A stretch of DNA of 64,000 bases from G036327475 sp036327475 (GTDB lineage Bacteria; Pseudomonadota; Gammaproteobacteria; Enterobacterales; Enterobacteriaceae). The translations under genes and the position numbers were made by a program. The notes under the pieces were generated by a model that searched no databases, was not told where the DNA came from, and saw only the letters and a program-made list of their open reading frames with translations. The stretch spans positions 1,426,001 to 1,490,000 of the forward strand of contig NZ_CP132913.1 of the NCBI RefSeq assembly GCF_036327475.1, in the 5' to 3' direction. Of this stretch, positions 29,256 through 39,259 are shown in pieces. How positions within the stretch are numbered: the stretch's first letter is position 1; each line of letters opens with the position of its first letter.

Positions 29256-30015
29256 AGGAAGAAACTGCTCCCTCTCCTCATTGCACTGAATCTTGATGGC
29301 TTCAGTGCAATGAATCAGACATACTACAGGTGTATCAGCAGGCGAGACTGTTCAATCGGGATCTTCGCCGCTCTGGATGCAGCCTTTGGAAAATCAATGA
29401 AGGACACGCCCTGAATTGGTGTGCCCTGACACTCCAGGAAAAACGGTGGTTGCAAACCGGCGAGCAATCATTAATCCTTAATACCGCTGCTTATTTAATG
29501 TATTGAGCGCCATTGACACACTGTCTTATACCGAAGCGAAGAAGCAGGCGCTTTAACGTTGGGCCTAGTGGCCATTACGAGTGTGCAGAATGCGCACTCG
29601 TAATATGACACGGTTCTGGCCTCAGAAGTGAGCGCCCGTAATGATCCGGACAATGCACTAGAAGTGCTGCACTAGATAACCGGCATTGATTATCCGCAGT
29701 TTGCGACGCTGAATATCGCAAGCCTTAAGGCCAAGTGTATCAATGCGATTACTAATGCCAAAGGAATCGGAAAACCGAAACCTCAGCCTGTTATCGGCGC
29801 CATCTGTCGCAGGAGCTAGCCCATGAACGAATTTGCTATACCACGCTTTATGATCGCAAGCGGAATATTTCCCAAGCGCGCTACGGTTGTCTGTTTAATC
29901 AATTAAACCTCAAATCTGCTTCTCGGCACGCTGAACGAAGCGGATCTGGTGACACTGAATAATACGCTCGGCAAAATAGTCCAGACCGATCCGCAGACGG
30001 TGGCGCCGATACGTC
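29256..30015 (+). pseudogene. tolC: TolC outer-membrane channel, two large internal deletions
   Basis: TolC is the trimeric outer-membrane exit duct for efflux pumps and type I secretion (E. coli 493 aa). The frame begins 'KKLLPLLIALNLDGF' at 29256 with AGG in place of ATG. Then 'ILQVYQQARLFNRDLRR', 'KINEGHA' joined directly to 'LNWCALTLQEK' (about 45 codons gone), 'ILNTAAYLMY', 'LSAIDTLSYTEAKKQAL', 'KRNLSLLSARLSQELAHE' (assembled over shifts) joined directly to 'TTLYDRKRNISQARYGCLFN' (about 220 codons gone), and 'QLNLKSA', 'GTLNEADLVTLNNTLGKIVQ'. About half of the protein is missing. Neighbours nudF and ygiB-ygiC are in the E. coli order. Confidence 0.9.
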
Positions 30016-30207
30016 GCGTAACGCCAATACTGCGCGCGGCCAGTTCGTCGACACCAGCGGCCGCTCGATGACCGCATCCAAGACTGTCATGGCGCCTGAG
30101 CCGGCAATCACTCAGACCATCACCCTCGCGGCGGCTTCGGCGAGACATCAAACAGAGCGCCATGCGCACCAGCAGCGGCACGCATCGCGTCATGGGTGCT
30201 AACAGGA
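30016..30207 (+). pseudogene. ygiB: 3' remnant of YgiB (DUF1190 lipoprotein)
   Basis: 'GRSMTASKTVMAPEPAITQT' followed in the next frame by 'RGGFGETSN' and 'QQRHASRH'-like sequence matches the C-terminal third of E. coli YgiB, a DUF1190 lipoprotein encoded between tolC and ygiC. The N-terminal two thirds are gone, deleted up to the tolC remnant. Confidence 0.75.
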
Positions 30208-30209
30208 GA

Positions 30210-31354
30210 TGAAACGAATTACCCCCCAGAGAAAGGCCGGACTGGCGCGAGAAAGCCACCGAGTACGGCTTGAATTTTCATACCCTATACGGCGAGCCTT
30301 ACTGGTGTGAGGGCGCTTACTATCAGTTTACCCTGACGCAAATCGAAACACTGAAGGAGGCTACCGCCGAGATTCATCAGATGTGCTTGCAGATGGTGGA
30401 TAAAGTGGTGGCCAGCGACGAGCGCATGACCAAATTCCGGATCCCCCGATATACCTGGTCGTTTGTACGCAACGCCTGGCAAACGCATCAGCCGTCGCTC
30501 TATTCACGTCTAGATCTGATCGTATGAGGCAAGCACCCACCAAAACTGTTGGGAAACAATGCTGATACGCTCACCTCTCTGTACGAAGCAGCGTTCTTTC
30601 AATGGATTTGGCTGGCAGATCAATTAAATGCCGGGCAGTTGCCGGCTGACGCCGACCAGTATAATAGCCTTCAGGAGAAGCTTATCGCCCGCTTCGCCGA
30701 ACTTCAGTCGCAACACGGTTTCAGCCTACTTCACTGACCTGCTGCCAGAATACCGAAGAGGATCGCGGCACGGTACAGTATCTCCAAGATTGCGCCACGG
30801 AAGCCGGGTTACCTAATACGTATTGAAGAGCTGGGGCTGGGTGAGTGGGGGTAATTTACCGATATGCAGGATCAGGTTATCAGCAACCTGTTCAAGCTCT
30901 ATCCGTGGGAGCTCATGCTGTGCGAAATTTCTCTATCAAGCTAGAAGACGCCGGCGTGCGCTGGCTAGAACCCGCCTGGAAATGCATTGTATCCAACAAG
31001 GCGCTGCTGCCGATGCTTTGGTAGATATTTCCCGGCCATCCCAATTTGCTGCCGGCCTATTTTGAAGACGATTTTCCGCCGATGAACAACTATGTCATGA
31101 AACCACTGTTCTCGCGGGAAGGCGCTAACGTACGGGTCTTTGAGCAAGGGCGAGAGGCCACACGGGTGGACGCCCTTACGGAGAAAAGGGATCAATTGTC
31201 CAGGCCTTTTGCCACTATCCCGCTTTGGCGACAGCTATACGGTGATCGGTAGCTGGCTGGTTAACGGATCAACCTTGCGGCATCGGTCTGCGCGAAGACG
31301 GGCAAATCATTACCCAAGATCTCTCCCGTTTTTATCCGCACATCATCGTTGACT
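30210..31354 (+). pseudogene. ygiC: Decayed glutathionylspermidine-synthase-like YgiC
   Basis: ATP-grasp protein of the glutathionylspermidine synthase family. Long blocks match E. coli YgiC (386 aa): 'FHTLYGEPYWCEGAYYQFTL', 'MTKFRIPRYTWSFVRNAWQT', 'NNADTLTSLYEAAFFQWIWL', 'LPADADQYNSLQEKLIARFA', 'DQVISNLFKLYPWELML', 'WLEPAWKCIVSNKALLPMLW', 'NYVMKPLFSREGANVRVFEQ' and 'ITQDLSRFYPHIIV'. At least six frame changes, with no large deletion, so decay is mostly by small indels. Confidence 0.93.
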
Positions 31355-32014
31355 GATTCTGCGGCGGCACAATAACATCGTGCTACCTTAGCCACCTACA
31401 CCGACGGCAAAAGTGCTTCGGTAACGGGTTGGACAGCGCAGCATCCCGATGCTTCCGATACGCTATAAGCGGATATGCTTCCTCTTGCACACCTGGGTTT
31501 CCAGCACACGAACTGACGAACGACAGTACCCACAAGTAAGGTTTAACCTCGTCCTGCCAGCGTACTGTGGATTATGCACTACATTGCCACTGGCCATCAG
31601 TATCACACTTTCATCGCGTAGCGCGGCCAGTTTTTTCCGATGGCAAAATAGTAAGCAGTATCGCGCGTTGTGTCGATACTGAGTTGCGCCACTGGAATAC
31701 GCGCCTCGGATACATGCACCGCCACCGGCGCCGCCAGCATACTTGTTGCGTCAGCGCAGGCGATCCAGGCGCCGGGTAACGCTTATCGAAAGCTCCTGCG
31801 GAAACCCGCCGAAATCGTGTAGAGTGCGTGGCTGCGCTATGGTGGTGACGGTAGTGCCCTGCGTATACCAATGGCAGAAATGGCCACGATGTCCTTCGGC
31901 CACGACAGTGTCTGACCAAGCTGTTGCCAGATGCGGGTGTAGCAGTTGTCTTCCTGCACGTTCACCGGACTGCAGTGACAGAGGGAAAGGACGGCATGTT
32001 GGTGTGTTACTCAT
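31340..32014 (-). pseudogene. ygiD: Decayed extradiol dioxygenase YgiD
   Basis: E. coli YgiD is a zinc-dependent 4,5-DOPA dioxygenase-like protein encoded opposite ygiC. Minus-strand blocks: 'TLHDFGGFPQEL' (with a metal-binding histidine), 'RYPAPGSPALTQQV', 'GKKLAALRDE' and 'LMASGNVVHN'. The metal motif 'GHGSP' near the start is not seen, and frames change several times. Confidence 0.82.
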
Positions 32015-32134
32015 TGGATATCCTTATTTGTGGTGCGTTACTTACGGCGGCTGATGACATCAGATCAGCGCTTTCACCGTGCAAAGAACTGAGATAACGA
32101 TGATGAAGATAATCAGGAAAATTGAATAACCGAA

Positions 32135-32619
32135 ATGAAAACAGCATTGCTATTTGGCGCCAGCGGATTAGTGGGTAGTAATCTCTTGTCCATCTTGTTA
32201 GGACATCGCGTCTACGAGCAAGGTCAGCGGTAGTTGGGCGAAAGCTGCCATTGCGCCACGCCCTCGGGACTACGCGCAAACGGCCCCGAAACAGGGCACG
32301 CGTCCACCATCGCTGGTGTCAGCGGTAGACGTGAGCGTCGGTTCTTACGCGCCGTATCCGCGTTTAAAGGAGCGGAACGGATATCGTTGTCCTGCGCGCT
32401 GCGCAGACGCTTTTCACCGATATGATCCTGGGCAAGCAGCAAGAGCGCCGCCCGCTGGAGAGCGGGTTCAACCATGTTTTGCCGCGGCACGGTACTGCGG
32501 GAACGGGCGAAAATACCGCGCTATAACGGCGGCGGATACCGCGGCAGTGATGATTGCTGCCGCGCAGCACTTTACAGATGAGGTGATGGCTTACACTTGG
32601 CAGAAATGCGGAGCCTAGC
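32135..32619 (+). pseudogene. Decayed NAD(P)-binding (atypical SDR) protein
   Basis: The start 'MKTALLFGASGLVGSNLLSI' carries the Rossmann GxxGxxG motif (GASGLVG) of HTATIP2-like atypical short-chain dehydrogenases. Later frames give 'TLFTDMILGKQQERRPLESG' and 'DTAAVMIAAAQHFTDEVMAY', similar to the second half of that family. It stops after 33 codons in the first frame. The specific gene is not certain. Confidence 0.6.
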
Positions 32620-32669
32620 GCTGGCGACTCACTGACACCCTCTGCCTAGCAGGACGGTCCGCTTGCTTT

Positions 32670-33311
32670 TCACGCCAGAGAGCGACGATAGGTCACCAGA
32701 TCTTTAATAATGAGCACCGGCATGCCGTGGTGCCTGGCAAAGGCCACAATTTCCGGCATGCGCGCCATAGTTCCATCATCATTGGTCACTTCGCACAGCA
32801 CACCCGCCGGCTTCAGGCCGGCGAGGGTAGTTAAATCTACAGCTGCTTCGGTATGCCCGCCGCGCACCAGTACGCCGCCCGGCTGCGCGAGCAGTGGGAA
32901 CACATGCCCAGGACGGTTAAGATCGGTGGGTTTGGCGTTATCTTTGATGGCGGCCTGAATTGTCGTCAGACGATCGGCGGCGGATACTCCAGTGCTAACC
33001 CCTTCAGCAGCTTCGATAGTGACGGTAAACGCGGTCCGATAATGGCTGCTGTTACGTTCAACCATCATCGGCAGCGCCAATTGCTGGCGGCGCTCTTCGG
33101 TCAGGCACAGGCACACGATACCGCTCCCGTGACGGATGGTTAGCGCCATCTGCTCAACAGTCATGTTTTCCGCGGCGAATACCATATCGCCTTCATTTTC
33201 ACGATCTTCATCGTCCAGTACAAGTACTCCGCGACCGTTTCGCAGCGCCTCCAGCGCTTTTTCCACGCGCTGGAGCGGAGAACCGAATTCGGAAAGAAGC
33301 GTCTGATTCAT
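32670..33311 (-). CDS. ribB: 3,4-dihydroxy-2-butanone 4-phosphate synthase
   Basis: Makes the four-carbon unit of riboflavin from ribulose 5-phosphate. The 213 residues match E. coli RibB (217 aa). Visible motifs are the acidic metal-binding loop 'VLDDEDRENEGDMVF' (about residues 31-45), 'TIRHGSGIVCLCL', 'VSTGVSAADRLTTIQAA', 'RPGHVFPL' and 'RGGHTEAAVDL'. It is a stand-alone minus-strand gene preceded by an FMN riboswitch and a hairpin with a T-run, so flavin-dependent control appears intact. Riboflavin supply is a common retained symbiont function. Confidence 0.97.
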   Translation of the reverse strand: MNQTLLSEFGSPLQRVEKALEALRNGRGVLVLDDEDRENEGDMVFAAENMTVEQMALTIRHGSGIVCLCLTEERRQQLALPMMVERNSSHYRTAFTVTIEAAEGVSTGVSAADRLTTIQAAIKDNAKPTDLNRPGHVFPLLAQPGGVLVRGGHTEAAVDLTTLAGLKPAGVLCEVTNDDGTMARMPEIVAFARHHGMPVLIIKDLVTYRRSLA

Positions 33312-33382
33312 GGTAAATAAACCTCATAATTAATATGGATTACCAGAATCAGGGCAGACTTAGGAGTAACCGCAAACGGACC

Positions 33383-33412
33383 AAAAACAACGACAGCGGG
33401 CTATAAGCCCGC
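33383..33412 (-). terminator. Hairpin with T-run in the ribB leader
   Basis: On the minus strand GCGGGC-TTATA-GCCCGC is followed by a short gap and TTGTTTTTGG. It lies between the FMN aptamer and ribB, the place of the riboswitch expression platform. The arms extend outward with ACGAC/GTCGT, which overlaps the last bases of the aptamer. Confidence 0.7.
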
Positions 33413-33561
33413 CTGGACGTCGTTACTCTCTCCCATCCCGACTATCACCGTCGGCCTCGGGATCTGCTGATCTCAGATTGCACGCAATCTGAGTGCTTGC
33501 AGGCTTCCTGTGCAATAATTTAGCCAGGTTTACCGCCGAGTGAATTGCACCCCGCCCTGAG
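33413..33561 (-). promoter_or_regulatory. FMN riboswitch (RFN element)
   Basis: The minus strand contains the conserved RFN blocks in order: CTCAGGGCGGGGTGCAATTC, CGGCGGTAAA, AGCCTGCAAGC, CAGATCCCGAGGCCGACGGT and GATGGGAGAGAGTAACG. The order and wording fit the FMN aptamer upstream of enterobacterial ribB. It lies about 110 bases upstream of the ribB start and would reduce expression when FMN is abundant. Confidence 0.95.
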
Positions 33562-33691
33562 AATAAACAAGAATACTATAGCGCCAACCCGCTGCCGAAG
33601 CAATTAGCAACCGCATAATTTCAATGAATGCTTTCCACTCAGGGGAACTGGCATTACACTTAATGCATTCTGACCAACTAGGGAACCTACG

Positions 33692-34105
33692 ATGATTGAT
33701 CTAAAGAAACTTGAACAGCTTGCCCGCCAGGTGCAGGAATCGCTACCGAAAGGCATCCGCGATTTAGGCGACGACGTGGAAACAAAGATCCGTCAGGCGC
33801 TGCAAAACCAGCTGAGCCGAATGGACTTGGTCAGCCGCGAAAAATTTGACGTGCAGACCCAGGTACTGTTGCGCACCCGAGAAAAACTGAGTCAATTGGA
33901 ACTTCGCCTTAACGCGCTGGAAACCATGCCTAAGAGCGATCCACCGGTCAGCCCGGCAGCACCTGCCGGAGCCGCAGCGGGATCGAAACTCGCGGGCATA
34001 AGTAGCGTGGACGACACCATCAACGTTTCCTCCATGGAACAGGTAGTGCCTGAGGTCGGCGGCGCAGACGACAAGCCGGCCAAAAACACCTTCAAGAAGC
34101 TATAA
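33692..34105 (+). CDS. ubiK: Ubiquinone biosynthesis accessory factor UbiK, extended C terminus
   Basis: Small helical protein (formerly YqiC) that assists aerobic ubiquinone synthesis with UbiJ. Residues 1-80 match E. coli UbiK closely ('MIDLKKLEQLARQVQESLPK', 'LVSREKFDVQTQVLLRTREK', 'LSQLELRLNALE') including the C-terminal coiled coil. The protein has 137 residues against 96 in E. coli. The extra about 50 residues are rich in alanine, proline, glycine and serine and are probably disordered. It diverges from ribB, as in E. coli. Intact. Confidence 0.93.
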   Translation: MIDLKKLEQLARQVQESLPKGIRDLGDDVETKIRQALQNQLSRMDLVSREKFDVQTQVLLRTREKLSQLELRLNALETMPKSDPPVSPAAPAGAAAGSKLAGISSVDDTINVSSMEQVVPEVGGADDKPAKNTFKKL

Positions 34106-34191
34106 CGACCCTAGCCCCTTACGGCGTCAGCGGAAACGCTGCCAGACTGACGTGCCGCTCGCCTCGACCAGGACACCCACCGGCGCGCTCC

Positions 34192-35625
34192 TTATCCCCG
34201 CTCGCCGCGTTTAATGGCGTTGATGATATCGGTTGTGGAATAGCCGTCTTCAAAATTCAGTACCAGCACGTCGCCCCCGTTGTCCAAGACCTCTCTACTG
34301 CCAGCGATCTGATGCGGCTGATAGTCGCCGCCCTTGACCAGTACATCCGGCAGCACGCTGGCAATTAACCGCTGCGGCGTGTCCTCGCTAAAAGGCACTA
34401 CCCAGTCCACGGCTTCGAGCGCCGCCAGGACGGCCATGCGCTGCGCCAGAGGATTTACCGGGCGACCTTCCCCCTTGAGACGTTCGGTGGAATCATCACT
34501 GTTTACCGCCACGATAAGCCGGTCGCCCAACCTGCTGGCGTTGGCGAGATAGCTGACGTGGCCCGTATGCAAGATGTCGAAGATACCGTTGGTCATCACT
34601 ACCTTTTCGCCGCGCTGGCGCGCCAGCGCCACGGCCTTCCTCAATTCGCTTTCTGTCATTACGCCAAAGCCCGTTTCGGCGCGGCCGCGGATGGCGTTTT
34701 CCAGCTCGATAGGGCTGACGGTCGACGTACCCAATTTCCCGACCACCACGCCCGCCGCGGCATTGGCCAGAAAACAGGACTCCTCTAGGCTATTACCAGC
34801 GGCCAGCGCGGCGGCCAGCACGCCAATGACCGTATCCCCGGCGCCGGTCACGTCGTAGATCTCCTGCGCCTGGGTCGGTAAATTTAACGGATCTTTACCC
34901 GGCTGCAGTAGGGTCATCCCCTGCTCCGACCGGGTAATCAACAGCGCCGAAAGCTGATAGTCGGCGATGATTTTCATGCCGCGGCTCACCAGCGTTTCCT
35001 CATCTTTGCAAGCCCCTGCCACCGCCTCAAACTCGGACAGGTTTGGTGTCAGCAGCGTGGCCCCACGATAGCGACTGAAGTCGGTGCCTTTCGGGTCGAC
35101 AAGCACCGGCACGCCGGCGGCCCGAGCCAGTGCAATCATCTCGCGCACGCGCGCTAGCGCGCCTTTTGTGTAGTCGGACAGCACCAGCGCGCCGGTTTTC
35201 GGCAACGCGAGCTGGATACGCTCTAACATGGGAGCGGAGTCAACATTGTCGAAGCCATGCTCGAAATCCAGGCGAATAAGCTGCTGATTACGTGATAACA
35301 CCCGTAGCTTAGTTATCGTGGGGTGGATGGCAACGGCAACAAAATCGCAAATCACTGCCACTTCACTAAGCCGCGCGCCCAGTGCGCGGGCGGCATCGTC
35401 AATACCGGTTAGGCCGACCAGGCGCGAATGGCAGCCCAGCGCGCCGATATTCATCGCGACGTTAGCGGCCCCGCCTGGGCGTTCCTCAATAACGTTCACT
35501 TTTACGATAGGTACCGGCGCTTCCGGTGAAATCCGGCTGGTAAGACCGTACCAGTATCGGTCCAACATCACATCGCCAACGACCAGCACATCCGCCCGGC
35601 GGAAATCAGGCAAGGTCACTTTCAT
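34192..35625 (-). CDS. hldE: Bifunctional heptose 7-phosphate kinase / adenylyltransferase
   Basis: Makes ADP-heptose for the inner core of lipopolysaccharide. The 477 residues match E. coli HldE. The N-terminal ribokinase-type domain (about 1-318) shows 'VVGDVMLDRYWYG', 'ERPGGAANVAMNIGALG' and 'DVTGAGDTVIGVLAAALAAG' (catalytic Asp in GAGD). The C-terminal nucleotidyltransferase domain (about 344-477) shows 'VVMTNGIFDILHTGHVSYLA' with the HxGH motif. Intact. The downstream glnE is dead. Its retention with loss of waaL and a heptosyltransferase-family gene suggests that only the inner LPS core is maintained. Confidence 0.98.
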   Translation of the reverse strand: MKVTLPDFRRADVLVVGDVMLDRYWYGLTSRISPEAPVPIVKVNVIEERPGGAANVAMNIGALGCHSRLVGLTGIDDAARALGARLSEVAVICDFVAVAIHPTITKLRVLSRNQQLIRLDFEHGFDNVDSAPMLERIQLALPKTGALVLSDYTKGALARVREMIALARAAGVPVLVDPKGTDFSRYRGATLLTPNLSEFEAVAGACKDEETLVSRGMKIIADYQLSALLITRSEQGMTLLQPGKDPLNLPTQAQEIYDVTGAGDTVIGVLAAALAAGNSLEESCFLANAAAGVVVGKLGTSTVSPIELENAIRGRAETGFGVMTESELRKAVALARQRGEKVVMTNGIFDILHTGHVSYLANASRLGDRLIVAVNSDDSTERLKGEGRPVNPLAQRMAVLAALEAVDWVVPFSEDTPQRLIASVLPDVLVKGGDYQPHQIAGSREVLDNGGDVLVLNFEDGYSTTDIINAIKRGERG

Positions 35626-35703
35626 TCACGCACTCCAAAGAGATCCTGTTCATGAGCGCAATAATATCACAGGCGGGAAAAATCGCCTCCTGCGCGCCTG
35701 GCT

Positions 35704-37520
35704 CTAGTTCGCCCACGGCAGATAGATCGCTACACAGCCAAGCCGCTGCCGTAAGCGGTCGTCGAGGGTATTACGACCCACGAATACATGGCGCTCCGCG
35801 ATTACGGCAGCCACAGTGCACCTCGGTCCGACCACTGGTACCAGCAGAGGCTGATCAAGGCGCGCTAGCGGGCGAACTGCGCTACCGGCACCTGACTGAC
35901 GCAGCGTGGTGTAACTGGCGCACAGCCCATCGGCATCGTCGCCATCAATAATCCCTGTTTGGCCATCCGCTCGAAGATACGCACATTATCCGACCAGCGC
36001 GTCAGTCGGGTTTTTAGCGGCGTGGTGCAACACCAGATACTGCGCTAAAATTCGATATCGGTAATACCGCCACGTCTGTTTTGATATCGAAAACGTTAGA
36101 TTACTGACTGGCCAAATGTTGCCGTATCTCGGCACGCACTTTACTGACCTCACGGCGCAGCGTAGCGGGATCGCCACCCGCAGCACAGTACGCTAGGCTT
36201 CATGAGCTGATAATCCTCGAATGCTGCAAGCGTACTGAACAGTATACCAACGGCGACAGGGCGCAGCCTTGCGTCCACTTCATGCAGTACCCCGTCGAAG
36301 TTCGAGTGCTGAATAAATGCATAACCTGCTGCGCCAGCCGCAGATAAAGCAGTTGCTACGCCTGCTTGCCATAGGTCGAGGCGGTAGTAGGGGGTAGCAG
36401 AATCGAGTAATTCATCCAGAAGCAGCGGATATCGTGCCAGCTGGCTAGCGATCATCGACGACGCGGCGCACAGGCAAACCAAGTACCTCGGCGCGCCGGG
36501 GTACTCCAACAGCAGCTCTAGATACGTGGTGCGAGAGACGATACTGAGCAGCACTGGCACTGAGCAGCACTGGCGCCAAGCGTTCAAACGCCACGTCCGC
36601 TGTGTCGCCATCACCGATATGCGTTAGCAGCTGCGGCATCTCGCCACATCGCAACGGAAATCGACGACATGCTGTTCCAGGCGGGCCAGGAAATCCATGC
36701 GACGTCGGCCTCAGACGCTTGCAATGTCTCGGATGTATTATCGCCTATGAGCCAATCAAACACCGCCCTCATCGACTGCATGTGGGCGGCCAGTTTGCCT
36801 CGTCGTACCCCAGGCCGGACGTGCCTGATTAAGCGCGTCGGTGGGTAGCATTTTGGTCTGCTGGTCGTCGGAATGCCCTGCAACAGATTTTCAGCCGCCG
36901 CCAGTAAAGATAGTTTCACCCAGGCGCGCGCTTTGCGCCGGCGCGAGCAGACCCAGTTCGCCTATTGCCGCAAGCGTCTGCTATTGCCGCAAGCGTCTGC
37001 AATAGCGCACGCGTGGAGATGCAGTCCGCGACCGCCGCGGATCAATGAAATATCTGGATGATAAACCCCATTTTACAGATATCGCCGGCGCCCAGTTTGG
37101 CCATACCAAAAATTAGCAGCGGTTGAAGGGTTCCATCAGCACCGTAGAACACGCCCCATTCGCGACAACACGCATGCCACACTCAGTCTCGTGCGGCGAT
37201 CATTGGGGTTTCTGCCAGCTAGCTAAGCTGGGTCAGCGTTTCGCCAGTATCACACAGACCGAGGATCTACGCCCAGCCGATACGCACCAACATACGACGC
37301 TGGAACAGTCGCAGCTCGCGCACTAGCCCCGCCTCATCATCCACCGCCGCAATGGGAGAGGCCAACAGTCTGGCATAATCCAGCCACCTCGCCAGTCGAG
37401 GTGGCTGCGCCGCCAGCTCCCGCGGCCATGCCGGATGATTTATCAGCGCGTCGTTGAGAAATTGCTCACAGCTAGCGCAGAGATGGTTTCGTCCGCCGGC
37501 AGTAGAGGTTGCGTCATCAT
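35704..37520 (-). pseudogene. glnE: Decayed glutamine-synthetase adenylyltransferase
   Basis: GlnE adenylylates and de-adenylylates glutamine synthetase (E. coli 946 aa, about 2.8 kb). Here about 1.8 kb remains. The start MMTQPL at 37520 has an AAGGAG site. Blocks: 'DDEAGLVRELRLFQRRMLVR', 'LLQTLAAIGELGLL', 'YWRRLENLLQGIP' (assembled over shifts), 'IVSRTTYLELLLEYPGAPRY', 'CAASSMIASQLARYPLLLDE', 'NFDGVLHEVDARLRP' and 'YLVLHHAAKNPTDALVG' with shifted ends. Both nucleotidyltransferase active-site motifs (GxxxDxD) are missing or broken. Two tandem duplications (36543-36574 and 36962-36999) lie inside it. Confidence 0.93.
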
Positions 37521-37639
37521 CAAAACTCCTTGCAGACAAGCAAGACCTAATAGCGGCCCGGTGGCCGGCAACGGTCAGAATTCCACCTGCGCCAGCACTT
37601 GTCAACGTAAATGTTCCCTATCCTCGGGTCCTTGCTGCG

Positions 37640-38414
37640 CGGTTGATTGATGCAGCGCTTTCCGGTGCATCAGATGGGTTACGACTTCGGTTGGCCGATA
37701 AACGAGCGCCGGAGAGTTTTTCAGCGGTATTCTGCCAGACGCTGAACATTAGCCAGGCGTTAAGGCACAACATCTGCCAGCAGCGCGGTCATCACTTTCA
37801 GAAGCACCAGGTTACCCATCATGCGGAAGGTCTCGCGTACCAGCGTAATACCCTCCAGCAGCCGACCTTGGCCTGCGGATCGCTACACAGCCAGAGTTCT
37901 TTATGATATTGCCAATTGAGCGGCGGAATTTAAGTGGCAGTAATGGTCGGATGGCGCGCAGAATTTCCCCGCTGAAGATGATAACCGCGCGCGGCTTTGC
38001 TCAGCCTACCTATAATGAAGGCCGGCAGCATCGCTTAGTGTCCTGGAAAAGGTAGAGAGATCGCGCGCGTTGCCGCTCAGCCACCCCATTTCACAGATCG
38101 CCTCACTGAGATGGCCAGCACTGACCTCACCTCGATCTGGCTTTCACCCTGCGTCACCCGCTGTTTCTCACGGATGTAACCCGTCGATAATCTGCCCAGC
38201 GGTTTTCATCGTCATCTCATATTGCCCTTCTACCTGACGGATACGTAACCCTATGCCATGGCGGCGTAAATCAAAACTGTCTGTCTCAAAATAAGGTATT
38301 GATCAATCGCCGGAGCGCATGACCGTCATGGCCCGTCGCCGATAACCACTGCCGCAGTGCTGGCAGCATCTCGGGCGGCTCGATAAGCTTTAATTCGATT
38401 TCGTAACCCGCCAT
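37640..38414 (-). pseudogene. ygiF: Decayed inorganic triphosphatase YgiF
   Basis: YgiF has a CYTH domain (triphosphatase) and a CHAD domain. The start at 38414 reads 'MAGYEIELKLIEPPEMLPAL' with the CYTH signature ExExK, then a stop after 42 codons. In other frames follow 'DLRRHGIGLRIRQVEGQYEM', 'TMKTAGQIIDGL' and fragments near 37900 resembling the CHAD part. Length is about 60 percent of the E. coli gene (433 aa). Confidence 0.85.
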
Positions 38415-38587
38415 CGGCGGCGAAGAATGAACGTCGCGCCCGTGGATGCCACCTCATCGTGTGGCGGCAGCGGCAACGGGCCCGGTGCGAGTCCGAGAGT
38501 AAGAGTATTCTCATTTCGGACACGACGTTGCGTCGTCAAACTGAGGCCGCCACTAATCGTGCAACATTGCTAAAAAATGACGGAATA

Positions 38588-39159
38588 ATGCTGAGATTAT
38601 GCCATATTGACTTCGTCGCGCTCAATCTGGGTCTCGCCTGCGTTGTCAGCGCCGGCGAGCAACGTTTTCCGACGGCCTGCTTGTCAGCACCTTGAATTCT
38701 GGCGATGCCGTTACGCTTGTCGGCCCTTGTCGGCCAAAACAACGACGCCGGCTTGACGCAGATGTGCAATGAAAAGAGTCGCAATGCATGGGTCCCGCTG
38801 GACAGGTTGAGCGCACAGCCCAGCCTACGTACCAGGATGCCGGCGCTGGAGCAGCAGGTGCGGAATCTGACGCAAAACTCAGTATCCTCGATACCGGTTG
38901 GAATCAGTGTACCGACATGCAGAAAAGTGGTTATCAGCGATGGTATTATCAATGATCTCAAAAAGCAGAATCAGGCGCTGAAGGATCAACTCACGACGGC
39001 TCAGAAAAAATCAACGCAGCGGCGGTTCAGCTTGACGATAAACAGCGCACCATTATCTGCAGTGGTTCAGTATGGGGCGGCGTGGTCAGCGTTGGCCTGT
39101 TGGGCCTGCTGCTGCCCACATCATTCCAGCCGCAAAAAGACAACCACGGGGTGAACTGA
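38588..39159 (+). pseudogene. ygiM: Decayed SH3-domain membrane protein YgiM
   Basis: The start 'MLRLCHIDFVALNLGLACVV' resembles a signal peptide but runs to a stop after about 36 codons. Then 'AWVPLDRLSAQPSLRTRMPA', 'LEQQVRNLT', 'SDGIINDLKKQNQALKDQLT' (coiled coil) and, in other frames, 'QLDDKQRTII' and 'GLLGLLLPTSFQPQKDNHGV' match E. coli YgiM (206 aa). A 10-base tandem duplication at 38716-38735 shifts the frame. Stop at 39159. Confidence 0.88.
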
Positions 39160-39259
39160 GCCGCGTATCCGCTACAGCACCGGTGAATCGCGTGCAAAAT
39201 ACGGCTACACTCAATAGATAGTACCGGTAAGGTAACACTGGCTTTGCCAGGAGTGAATT

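Noticed and set aside
29280..29910. First impression of a phage tail gene
   Set aside because: The blocks align in order with TolC, including its N terminus, and the neighbours nudF and ygiB-ygiC fit the tolC locus.
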